Origin: Lachnospiraceae bacterium UBA1729
Lineage (GTDB): Bacteria; Bacillota; Clostridia; Lachnospirales; Lachnospiraceae
NCBI GenBank assembly: GCA_002315945.1
Contig: DCIJ01000018.1
Location: 1-35,187 of the forward strand
DNA: 35,187 nt
Reading direction: 5' to 3'
In this document: one piece after another, positions 1-6,781 of the stretch
How the letters are laid out: the number at the start of each line of letters is the position of its first letter
How positions within the stretch are numbered: the stretch's first letter is position 1
The notes under the pieces: generated by a model
Told to the model about the DNA's origin: nothing
Seen by the model: the letters and a program-made list of their open reading frames with translations, nothing else
The model's database searches: none
Made by a program: the position numbers and the translations under genes

Positions 1-569
1 ATAGGAGGCTGAATAATAGGAACCAGTGACATATAGCTGTAAGCTGCTACTGCGATAGGTCCTAAGAGAGCTGTCTGACCAAGTTTACCTGCCAGGAAAA
101 TGGAGGTAGGGCCGTCAGCACCACCAATGATAGAGATAGCTGCTGCTGCCTTATCATTGAAGCCCAAAGCGATAGCTCCGAAGTATGCTGCAAAGATACC
201 GAACTGAGCTGCCGCACCCAAAAGAAAGCTCTTGGGATTTGCAATAAGGGGACCGAAGTCCGTCATGGCTCCTACACCCATGAAAATCAGTGAGGGAAGG
301 ATAGCCCATTCATCTAAAAGATAGAAATAATATAACAATCCGCCAACGCCGTTAGCACTGTCAGAGATATGCAGCATAATATCAGGATAGATATTAACTA
401 AAAGCATACCAAATGCAATAGGTACTAACAGAAGGGGTTCATAGTCCTTAGCGATTGCAAGATATAAGAATATACAAGCAACCACAATCATTACATAGTT
501 TCCAACAGTTAAGTTAAAAAACGCGGTCTGATGAACCAGATTGTCTAATGTTGAAGCAATATAATCCAT
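1..569 (-). CDS. Na+-translocating decarboxylase beta subunit (OadB/MmdB/GcdB family), 3' end missing
   Basis: Integral membrane subunit that couples decarboxylation of carboxybiotin to Na+ export. The first 189 residues are visible and the frame runs off the left edge. The start is the ATG at 569, preceded by AGGAGG at good spacing. The protein is strongly hydrophobic. The family hallmark GGADGPTSIF lies at about residues 149-158; it contains the Asp that is essential for Na+ transport in characterised OadB proteins (family knowledge). It is the last visible gene of the carboxyltransferase / gamma / biotin carrier / beta operon, 68 bases after the biotin carrier stop. Because the partner carboxyltransferase is of the acyl-CoA (crotonase-fold) type, the complex should act on an acyl-CoA such as methylmalonyl-CoA and not on oxaloacetate. 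Family assignment is secure; the substrate is not. Confidence 0.93.
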   Translation of the reverse strand, partial: MDYIASTLDNLVHQTAFFNLTVGNYVMIVVACIFLYLAIAKDYEPLLLVPIAFGMLLVNIYPDIMLHISDSANGVGGLLYYFYLLDEWAILPSLIFMGVGAMTDFGPLIANPKSFLLGAAAQFGIFAAYFGAIALGFNDKAAAAISIIGGADGPTSIFLAGKLGQTALLGPIAVAAYSYMSLVPIIQPP

Positions 570-637
570 TTTTTCGACCTCCTGTTGTCGTTTTAATAAG
601 TGGTACTAAATGCCATCTAATTCAAAATGACAAATAA

Positions 638-1009
638 TTAGTTAAGAGTTGCAAGAACTGCGCCTGCTTCTACTGCATCACCAACTGCTACGTTGATGCT
701 TGCTACTGTACCATCTTCGGGAGCGACAACGGGGATCTCCATCTTCATTGCCTCAAGGATAACTACTGCGTCACCCTTCTTTACAGCTGCGCCAACTGTC
801 TTCTCGATCTTGAAGATCTTACCAGCTGCACCAGCTTCAACCTTGATAGAACCAGCACCGCCTGCTGCTGCAGGAGCTGCTGCGGGAGCTGCCTTGGGAG
901 CTGCCTTAGGAGCTGCCTTAGGAGCTGCTACAGGTGCACCTGTTGATGCGCCTTCTTCTACAGTTACGTCATATACGTTGCCATTAACGGTAATTGTATA
1001 GTTTTTCAT
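638..1009 (-). CDS. Biotin carboxyl carrier subunit of the Na+-pump decarboxylase (MmdC/GcdC-like)
   Basis: Small biotin carrier (123 aa) that shuttles the carboxyl group from the carboxyltransferase to the beta subunit. The N-terminal about 20 residues form a short strand-rich segment. Residues about 24-50 are a flexible Ala/Pro linker with repeated AAPK units. The C-terminal biotinyl domain carries EAMKM at 86-90, with Lys89 the biotinylation site. The start has AGGAGG about 10 bases upstream. The gene sits between the gamma and beta subunit genes, the usual order for this enzyme class. The linker is encoded by a 12-base repeat (see 873-926), so its length may vary between strains. Assignment is firm; the exact holoenzyme substrate is open. 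Confidence 0.93.
   Translation of the reverse strand: MKNYTITVNGNVYDVTVEEGASTGAPVAAPKAAPKAAPKAAPAAAPAAAGGAGSIKVEAGAAGKIFKIEKTVGAAVKKGDAVVILEAMKMEIPVVAPEDGTVASINVAVGDAVEAGAVLATLN
873..926 (-). repeat. 12-base coding repeat in the biotin-carrier linker
   Basis: GGAGCT (plus-strand reading) recurs five times at exact 12-base spacing (873, 885, 897, 909, 921). It encodes the Ala/Pro/Lys linker of the biotin carrier. This is a coding microsatellite-like repeat, not a mobile or CRISPR repeat. Confidence 0.8.
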
Positions 1010-1033
1010 TTATTTAATCCTCCTGAGATATCT

Positions 1034-1774
1034 TTAGAAACGTGCACCGCGAACAGCGTATGATCTGCGGATGCTTCTTACAACGAAACCATCAGTGCTG
1101 GTTCCTTCAGCGGCTGCAATAGCTGCTGAGATAACTGCTACAAGTTCAAGATCATCAGCCAGGTCTTCTTCCTGTGCTTCAATCTGTGCTACTGCTGTAT
1201 CAACTGCTTTTGTTTCTGCTACAGGAGTCTTGTCTTTCTTAGTGAAAGCAGCCTGAATTGCAGGAATGAAGTTGAAGCATGTAATTACAAGACTAATAAG
1301 AATAAGTACTGCAAATACAGTTCCCATACCAAGCAGTGTATTAAGTCCGGCATTTGTCATAAGCTCGCCAAATGTTTTCTCAACATCGAAGCTGATTGAC
1401 TTGATTTCGCCAGCTTTTGTATCAATTGAAATATTAGCTGTAGCATTTCTGTTTGAGCCAAGAATTACAACTGAAATATTTGCTGAGTCTCCATCAATTG
1501 TTGCCTCAGAACTCTGGATGCCGATATAATCGCCCATGGTGCTTACTGCCTCAGCATATGCTGCAAGTGCAGGTCCTGCTACAGGATCTGCCTCATAGTT
1601 TGCAGTCAGACCAGAATTGTAGATTTCTGCAATCTGCTCTACCAGTCCTTCACCTGTCTGTGCCATATAACCTGACATAGCTTCATCTTCTGCTTCAGCT
1701 GCAAACGCAGTTGTGCCAAGCATCATGCACAGAATGCTGACGATCATACCTAATACCATTAATTTCTTTTTCAT
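1034..1774 (-). CDS. OadG-family gamma subunit with signal peptide and extracytoplasmic domain
   Basis: Gamma (assembly) subunit of the Na+-pump decarboxylase, 246 aa from the ATG at 1774. The ATG at 1786 is rejected because the AAAGGA motif abuts it but sits about 11 bases before 1774. Residues 1-25 look like a signal peptide (MKKK, hydrophobic core, AFA/A). Residues about 30-140 form a soluble, probably extracytoplasmic domain. One transmembrane helix follows (about 144-168), then a charged linker. The C-terminal motif LVAVISAAIAA and a basic VVRSIRR segment are typical of OadG tails. Classical OadG proteins are about 80-100 aa, so the N-terminal domain is an addition. It lies between the carboxyltransferase and biotin carrier genes. 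The family call is good; the function of the outer domain is unknown. Confidence 0.82.
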   Translation of the reverse strand: MKKKLMVLGMIVSILCMMLGTTAFAAEAEDEAMSGYMAQTGEGLVEQIAEIYNSGLTANYEADPVAGPALAAYAEAVSTMGDYIGIQSSEATIDGDSANISVVILGSNRNATANISIDTKAGEIKSISFDVEKTFGELMTNAGLNTLLGMGTVFAVLILISLVITCFNFIPAIQAAFTKKDKTPVAETKAVDTAVAQIEAQEEDLADDLELVAVISAAIAAAEGTSTDGFVVRSIRRSYAVRGARF

Positions 1775-1817
1775 ATTAAGTATCATCCTTTCTTATAATA
1801 TCGCGTCAGTCTTTTTA

Positions 1818-3248
1818 TTAGATAGTACCGTGCTTCTTTGCAGGACGATCCTCTCTCTTTGAATAGAGCATTTCGAAAGCGCCGATTACATACTTTCTTG
1901 TATCTGCAGGCTCAACGATCTGATCTACATATCCACGAGCTGCTGCTGACTTAACATTATTCTGAAGTGCTGCGTACTCCTTAGCTACTTCATCAATCTT
2001 GTCAGCGCCCTGGCCATCAGCGATAACCTTAGCAGCCATCTTAGCGTCCATCATACCGATTTCAGCATTAGGCCATGCAATTGTGATATCGCATCCCATT
2101 GCCTTTGAGTTCATTGCTACATAAGCAGTGCCATAAGCCTTGCCAATTACAGCATTAACCTTAGCTACTGATGCATCAGCAAATGCAGATGCCATCTTAG
2201 CTGCTGCCTTTGCAATACCAGCTTCGCTTTCAACAGTTGCAGCAAAACCAGCTACATTTGTAAGTGTAAGAACAGGAATCTCAAATGCATCACAGAACTT
2301 AACGAAGTCAGCTGCCTTCTCGCAACCAGCTACAGTAAGAGCTGCATCCATCTTTTCAGCAACCTTACCCTCTTCGTCAACGATTTCACATCTGTTAGCA
2401 ACACAACCAACAGTTGCACCGTTAAGTCTGATAAATCCTGTTACCATTTCCTTAGCATAATCAGCCTTAGTCTCGAAGAATGCATTATCATCAGCAAGGA
2501 TAGAAAGTGCTACTGATGTATCACCAGCGCAGCCAGCGATTTCAGCATTTACTCTGTTAAGATCATCTGTTACGTCCTCAACGAAAGCTTCTACTTCGTT
2601 GTTAGCAGGAAGTAAGCTTACCAGCTCTCTCATCTGTGCGATGATTGTAGCCTCGTCACCCTTAACATCTACGATACCAGCCTTAGCAGCCTGCCAGTCA
2701 GCAGCTGCTGTGTCACACTTCTCAGCTCTGTTGCCAGCAAGTGCGTTTGGAGAATTAACGAAGAGCTTAGCCTTCTTATCTTCCATAAAAGTAAAATCTG
2801 TAAGTGCAGGAATCATTGCAAGACCGCCACCACAGCTACCAAAGATACCGGTAATCTGAGGGATAACACCACTTGCCATAACCTGTGCCTGATAAATCTG
2901 TCCGAAAGCATTCAGTGCATCTGTTGCTTCCTCAAGACGAAGTCCGGCACTATCGATAAGTCCGATAACAGGTGCTCCTGTCTTCATTGCCAGATTGTAA
3001 AGATTAACGATTTTCTTTGCATGCATTTCACCTACTGAACCACCCATAACAGATGCGTCCTGGCTGTAAACATACACAAGATTTCCGTCGATAACTCCGT
3101 ATCCGGTGATAACACCATCAGCAGGAGTTTCCTTGAGCTTTAAGTTGAAATCTGTAGCTCTGGCTGTTACAGAACCGCCAATCTCAACAAAGCTGTTTTC
3201 ATCGAGCAAAGATGTGATTCTTACGCTCGCCTGAGAAGTACTACTCAT
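1818..3248 (-). CDS. Acyl-CoA carboxyltransferase (MmdA-like) of the Na+-pump decarboxylase
   Basis: Soluble carboxyltransferase (476 aa) that moves the carboxyl group from an acyl-CoA to biotin. It has two crotonase-fold halves. The first has GGSVGEMHAKK at 69-79 and a glycine-rich oxyanion region GSCGGGLAMIPALTDF at 137-152. The second has KAYGTAYVAMNSK and AWPNAEIG. The C-terminus ends in KKHGTI, like the conserved tail of MmdA proteins. The start at 3248 has GGAGGG seven bases upstream; the open frame continues to 3461 but that part is leader sequence. Canonical MmdA motifs such as the PGF(L/x)PG loop and VMG are altered here (GFAATVESEAG, GMMDAKMA), so the substrate is uncertain: methylmalonyl-CoA, malonyl-CoA or glutaconyl-CoA are possible. 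The length is slightly below the usual about 510 aa. Confidence 0.88.
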   Translation of the reverse strand: MSSTSQASVRITSLLDENSFVEIGGSVTARATDFNLKLKETPADGVITGYGVIDGNLVYVYSQDASVMGGSVGEMHAKKIVNLYNLAMKTGAPVIGLIDSAGLRLEEATDALNAFGQIYQAQVMASGVIPQITGIFGSCGGGLAMIPALTDFTFMEDKKAKLFVNSPNALAGNRAEKCDTAAADWQAAKAGIVDVKGDEATIIAQMRELVSLLPANNEVEAFVEDVTDDLNRVNAEIAGCAGDTSVALSILADDNAFFETKADYAKEMVTGFIRLNGATVGCVANRCEIVDEEGKVAEKMDAALTVAGCEKAADFVKFCDAFEIPVLTLTNVAGFAATVESEAGIAKAAAKMASAFADASVAKVNAVIGKAYGTAYVAMNSKAMGCDITIAWPNAEIGMMDAKMAAKVIADGQGADKIDEVAKEYAALQNNVKSAAARGYVDQIVEPADTRKYVIGAFEMLYSKREDRPAKKHGTI

Positions 3249-3383
3249 GTTTTGGCCCTCCATTAAATATAGTAAATTTAATAAAAACGTATTTTCGGGG
3301 TAAATCTCCTCATCCCGCCCACCTGACTTTACACACTGTTTGTACAGATTCAAATCAGGGCGCAGTTTTACCCACGTTAGTAA

Positions 3384-3412
3384 AGAATAACACATTTCAA
3401 TAAAATAGCCAA
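3384..3412 (-). promoter_or_regulatory. Putative sigma-A promoter of the decarboxylase operon
   Basis: Reading the minus strand, TTGGCT (3407-3412) is followed after 17 bases by TATTCT (3384-3389). This gives a leader of about 130 bases before the carboxyltransferase ATG. The -35 hexamer overlaps one arm of a large inverted repeat (3408-3451). The match is moderate, so this is a proposal. Confidence 0.4.
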
Positions 3413-3451
3413 CAAAAATTTTTAACCCTCTTTGGCTAAATTTCTGTTGGC
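3408..3451. promoter_or_regulatory. 14-base inverted repeat between scpB and the decarboxylase operon
   Basis: Arms GCCAACAAAAATTT and AAATTTCTGTTGGC pair with one mismatch around a 16-base centre. It lies 74 bases after the scpB stop and overlaps the predicted -35 of the next operon. It could be a terminator for scpAB (a weak U-rich tail TATTTTATT follows on the minus strand) or an operator. Sequence alone does not decide. Confidence 0.5.
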
Positions 3452-3524
3452 TTTTCATCATTTTTTAGTAATTTTTTTGTATTAATTCTGTATGCTTTTA
3501 GGTTGTCTCCTTTCAGCAGTCCCT

Positions 3525-4094
3525 CTATATATCTACTGTAACCGACAGCTCTTCTTCTGCTTCTCTTCTAAAGTCATCCACCTGGTCCTTGGGCATCTGT
3601 GGAAGTTCTTCTATAGAAGACACTCCAAAGGATCTTAAAAACTGCTCTGTTGTACCAAATAAAATAGGTTTTCCGGGTGCATCCATTCTTCCAACTTCCC
3701 CTATCAGACCATATTCTATCAGCTTGTTTACCGAGTAGTCGCTGTTAACACCCCTGATTTTTTCTATATCCAGACGGGTAACCGGCTGCTTGTAGGCTAC
3801 TATGGAAAGGGTCTCCAACATAGACTCAGACAGAGTATTTTTCTTAGGCACCTTGCATACCTTGATGAGGGTTTCGTAATAGTCCCCCTTGGTACACATC
3901 TGATATGCCCCTTCAAGCTCTATGATTGTCACACCTCTGTCAGTATACTCCGTCTTTTCAATGAGCCCATCCAGGATTTCTTTTGTTGTCTTCTTGTCTT
4001 CGTCAATAGCAGCGGCCAGTGTCTCCAGCTCAACGCTTTCACCCATTGTAAATAATATAGCTTCTATTGCTGCTTCTTTTTCACTTCTAGTCAT
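3525..4094 (-). CDS. scpB: Segregation and condensation protein B
   Basis: Winged-helix partner (189 aa) of the SMC-ScpA-ScpB condensin complex that compacts and segregates the chromosome. The N-terminus (EAAIEAILFTMGE) and the central block with LSIVAYKQPVTRLDIEKIRGVNSD are hallmark ScpB sequences. The length is normal for the family. The ATG overlaps the scpA stop by one base (TAATG), so translation is coupled, in the classical scpA-scpB order. After the stop there are 276 bases without a gene before the decarboxylase start, holding the inverted repeat and promoter described separately. Confidence 0.96.
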   Translation of the reverse strand: MTRSEKEAAIEAILFTMGESVELETLAAAIDEDKKTTKEILDGLIEKTEYTDRGVTIIELEGAYQMCTKGDYYETLIKVCKVPKKNTLSESMLETLSIVAYKQPVTRLDIEKIRGVNSDYSVNKLIEYGLIGEVGRMDAPGKPILFGTTEQFLRSFGVSSIEELPQMPKDQVDDFRREAEEELSVTVDI

Positions 4095-4837
4095 TATCCC
4101 ACCCAGGTAATGCTGATTTTTCCAAACTGTTCATCCTGCTCGATGCTGATACAGCCGGTCTTCATCAGCTCCAATACAATTAAAAAAGTTACTATGACCT
4201 CCATCTTGCTCTTCTGTTTTTCAAGAAGTTCTCTGAAGTCACATATTTTATTCTGAAAAATAAAGGTTTCTATATAATACTGTTTTTCATCTATATTGAT
4301 CTCATCCTTTTCTATCTTTCCATAGGTAGAACGGATGGGATCCACCCTGTCATCTTTTCTCTTTAATACATCCTTGAATATTTTGTGCAGGGAAGGTAAA
4401 TCTGTGCTGCCTACCAGTTCCTCATAATCAATGGGAGGTCTATAGGAAAGGACTTCCTCCGGAATTGTGGGGTGCTTATACAGACTTTTTTCAGCATCTA
4501 TCCTTCTGTCCGACAGCTCAGCAGCCATGTACTTGCACATCTTATATTCAAGCAGCTTTTCAACCAGCTCGGCTCTGGGATCAATGTCTTCACCCTCTTC
4601 ATCCACCTCTTTGGGGAGGAGCATCCTGCATTTAATATCCAGAAGAGTTGCGGCCATAACCAGGAATTCACTCATTATATTCATGTCTTCCTCTTCCATG
4701 GCACGAATATAATCCATATACTGAGCGGTTATTTCCACAATAGGAATATCATATATATCCACTTTATTCTTCTCAATCAGATGAAGAAGCAGATCCAATG
4801 GCCCCTCAAAGGCCACAAGCTTGATTTCTAGCGACAT
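4094..4837 (-). CDS. scpA: Segregation and condensation protein A
   Basis: Kleisin subunit (247 aa) that bridges SMC heads and binds ScpB. The N-terminal FEGPLDLLLHLIEKNKVDIYDIPI-like block (about residues 10-33, read in parts) is diagnostic. An acidic middle region follows, and a C-terminal winged-helix domain contains VVTFLIVLELMK-like sequence (here VIVTFLIVLELM). The start at 4837 has AAAGGA about six bases upstream. It follows the metallophosphoesterase gene by 54 bases and is translationally coupled to scpB. No deviation from the family was seen. Confidence 0.96.
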   Translation of the reverse strand: MSLEIKLVAFEGPLDLLLHLIEKNKVDIYDIPIVEITAQYMDYIRAMEEEDMNIMSEFLVMAATLLDIKCRMLLPKEVDEEGEDIDPRAELVEKLLEYKMCKYMAAELSDRRIDAEKSLYKHPTIPEEVLSYRPPIDYEELVGSTDLPSLHKIFKDVLKRKDDRVDPIRSTYGKIEKDEINIDEKQYYIETFIFQNKICDFRELLEKQKSKMEVIVTFLIVLELMKTGCISIEQDEQFGKISITWVG

Positions 4838-4891
4838 TTCTTTCCTTTCACCAAGGTGCTACACCCTTCGCGAGTATCCTTATGGTAAATA

Positions 4892-5827
4892 CTAATGTGC
4901 CTGCTTCACTGGTTCCATTACCACTTCCACCAGCTCGCAGGGATTAAAAAATCTTACAGGTATCGAGTGGGTACCCAATCCTCTCGATAATATCATGGTG
5001 GTGTTGCCTCTCTTAAACAGACCACCATCAAAAATCGGAAACAGCCATATCATTGGAGCAATTATACCACGCATTCTTATGCCCGTTCCTGACTTTTCTT
5101 CGCCTCTTTCTGCCTTTTTCCTTGAATATATCCAGGGAATACGTACTATACCACCATGGATATGTCCTGACAGAACCACTGAGGCTCCCCATTCAGCATA
5201 GTTTTTCAGGTAGATTGGGTGATGCGCCATCAGTACATTGATTTTTCCTTCAGCAGCTCTTCCAACCACATTTTCTATCTGAACCGTATCAAGTCTTTTC
5301 CTGATAAAATGTCTGAAATATCCATGGTCCAGCTCATATGCGGTAAGTCTGATATTGGTATCCTCAATATCAATATAATCATTAACCAGGTACACCGCCC
5401 CCGCTGCTTTTAACTCCTCAGTATACTTTTCATACTGATGGTCAAAATCCTTGGGATACAGCTTTGTCTTGGTCTCATGATTTCCATTGGTCATATAGAC
5501 AGGAAAATTTTCGCACAGTTTCTTTATTAATTCAACTGCATTATTATATCCTGCCCCAGGCTTGGAGTTGTATAAATCTCCTCCGGACAACACTGCATCA
5601 GGTTTCAGCTTTTTTATTCTAGCTGCCAGTCTTGAATTGTTTTTCCCAAAGCTCATATTATGCAAATCTGATAGGAATACAAAGTGCCAGGTCTTTTCAA
5701 GGCCTGCCACTGGTATTACATACTTTCGAACCTTAACACAGTTCATATCATGCACTACAATCAGAATGCATACCACCATCAGGACGGCAATTATAATAAT
5801 CAGATACTTAATATAAATATTATCCAT
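4892..5827 (-). CDS. Membrane-anchored metallophosphoesterase (YaeI/YkuE-like)
   Basis: Calcineurin-like phosphoesterase, 311 aa from the ATG at 5827. A longer frame starts at 5869, but that segment is the rpsU terminator; AGGA six bases before 5827 supports the inner start. Residues about 7-26 form one transmembrane anchor, with the catalytic domain probably outside. All five metal motifs are present in order: DLH at 54-56, GGDLY at 82-86, GNHE at 115-118, HHP, and GHIHGG. Characterised relatives hydrolyse lipid-A-like or other membrane phosphoesters (YaeI is a UDP-diacylglucosamine hydrolase type), but the substrate here cannot be read from sequence. It is followed by scpA after 54 bases. 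Confidence 0.9.
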   Translation of the reverse strand: MDNIYIKYLIIIIAVLMVVCILIVVHDMNCVKVRKYVIPVAGLEKTWHFVFLSDLHNMSFGKNNSRLAARIKKLKPDAVLSGGDLYNSKPGAGYNNAVELIKKLCENFPVYMTNGNHETKTKLYPKDFDHQYEKYTEELKAAGAVYLVNDYIDIEDTNIRLTAYELDHGYFRHFIRKRLDTVQIENVVGRAAEGKINVLMAHHPIYLKNYAEWGASVVLSGHIHGGIVRIPWIYSRKKAERGEEKSGTGIRMRGIIAPMIWLFPIFDGGLFKRGNTTMILSRGLGTHSIPVRFFNPCELVEVVMEPVKQAH

Positions 5828-5836
5828 CTTTTTCCT

Positions 5837-5865
5837 AAAAAAATAACGGAGACTAAAAGTCTCCG
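5837..5865 (-). terminator. Intrinsic terminator of rpsU
   Basis: A perfect 8-bp stem CGGAGACT/AGTCTCCG with a 3-base loop (5847-5865) is followed on the minus strand by TTATTTTTTT. It lies 17 bases after the rpsU stop. It overlaps the in-frame 5' extension of the downstream phosphoesterase. Confidence 0.92.
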
Positions 5866-5882
5866 CCATAATGTTAACTTAA

Positions 5883-6059
5883 TTAGTTATATTTGCGCTT
5901 TCTAGCAGCCTCAGACTTTTTCTTACGCTTTACGCTGGGCTTCTCGTAGTGCTCACGCTTACGAATCTCCTGCTGGATACCAGCCTTAGCACAGCTTCTC
6001 TTGAAACGACGGAGTGCGCTATCTAAAGTTTCGCCTTCTTTTACGATAATGCTTGACAT
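5883..6059 (-). CDS. rpsU: 30S ribosomal protein S21
   Basis: Small basic ribosomal protein (58 aa) of the 30S subunit, involved in translation initiation. The translation begins MSSIIVKEGETLDSALRRFK and contains a Lys/Arg-rich C-terminus (KRKKKSEAARKRKYN). This matches the usual 57-60 aa S21 family length. Two purine-rich sites precede the ATG (GGGAGG and GAGG). It has its own strong promoter (6141-6168) and terminator (5837-5865), so it is probably a monocistronic transcript. No linked dnaG/rpoD or yqeY gene is visible in this window. Confidence 0.97.
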   Translation of the reverse strand: MSSIIVKEGETLDSALRRFKRSCAKAGIQQEIRKREHYEKPSVKRKKKSEAARKRKYN

Positions 6060-6140
6060 CTTTCCTCAACCTCCCTTCAGTCCTCCAGACATGTCGACTG
6101 ATAGGTTACTACGCTTAATTTTTTCAACACGCGCTTTGTT

Positions 6141-6168
6141 ATTATATCATACCTTTTCAGTTCGTCAA
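6141..6168 (-). promoter_or_regulatory. Strong sigma-A promoter of rpsU with extended -10
   Basis: On the minus strand, TTGACG (6163-6168), a 16-base spacer and TATAAT (6141-6146), with TGA directly before the -10 (extended -10). It implies a leader of roughly 75 bases before rpsU. It starts only eight bases after the stop of the kinase-like gene, with no terminator seen between them. Confidence 0.88.
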
Positions 6169-6175
6169 GGATTTT

Positions 6176-6781
6176 TTACTTCATCATTAATTTACAGATA
6201 ATATCTGCGCAGGCTTCGAGAGGTATGGAACCGGTATCCAGGCATATGGTGTAGTTTGAGCAGTCTCCCATTTTCTTGCCAGTGTACACCTTATAGTAGG
6301 TTTCTCGTCCAATATCTTCTCGTTCAATCTCTCTTTTTAGGACTTTTTCTTCCACATCGGGGTATTTAGACTTCATGCATGCAAGCTTGGATTCCATGGA
6401 ACCATATAAAAATACCTTGAGAGCGGGAACCCCTGCCTTAGTCAGGGTATCATCAGCACATCTTCCAACGATAATACAGTTTTCCTTAGCCAGGTCTCTA
6501 ACAACCTCTTCCTGCATTTCATGAATTCTGTCATAGCTGCTTACATAGCTGGCGCTGTAGCCAAGAAAATCGTTAAGGAACTTGGCACGCTTGCTCATGG
6601 ATTCTCCTTCGTGCTTTACATCTTCCTTAGAGTATCCTGTAGCCTCTACAGTCTTTGCCAAAAAATCCTTGTCATAATAGGGAATGTTAAGCTTCTCTGA
6701 AACCATCTGGGCAATGGTATGTCCATAGGCACCACACTCTCTACTGATGGTAATTACCTGAAAATTGTATTCTGCACCCAT
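6176..6781 (-). CDS. Cytidylate kinase-like P-loop protein
   Basis: Protein of the cytidylate-kinase-2-like family (PF13189 type), 201 aa. It begins with the family pattern VITISRECGAYGHTIAQ at about residues 9-25. In many relatives this loop reads SREYGSGG; here it reads SRECGAYG, so the phosphate-binding glycine pattern is altered. Later family blocks PYYDKDF, IIVGRCAD and EREDIGRETYY are present. The ATG follows the TRAP permease stop codon with no gap (TAA-ATG), and its Shine-Dalgarno (GGGGGAAGA) lies inside the permease gene, so it is translated with the TRAP operon. The true substrate of this family is not established; genuine CMP kinase (cmk) is a different, longer-studied enzyme. Nucleotide kinase activity is inferred. 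Confidence 0.82.
   Translation of the reverse strand: MGAEYNFQVITISRECGAYGHTIAQMVSEKLNIPYYDKDFLAKTVEATGYSKEDVKHEGESMSKRAKFLNDFLGYSASYVSSYDRIHEMQEEVVRDLAKENCIIVGRCADDTLTKAGVPALKVFLYGSMESKLACMKSKYPDVEEKVLKREIEREDIGRETYYKVYTGKKMGDCSNYTICLDTGSIPLEACADIICKLMMK

Noticed and set aside
693..1001. Plus-strand Ala-rich open frame
   Set aside because: It is the antisense shadow of the repetitive biotin-carrier linker and has no ribosome site.
3249..3461. In-frame 5' extension of the carboxyltransferase (71 residues)
   Set aside because: It contains the inverted repeat and the predicted promoter, has no family similarity, and a GGAGGG site marks ATG 3248.
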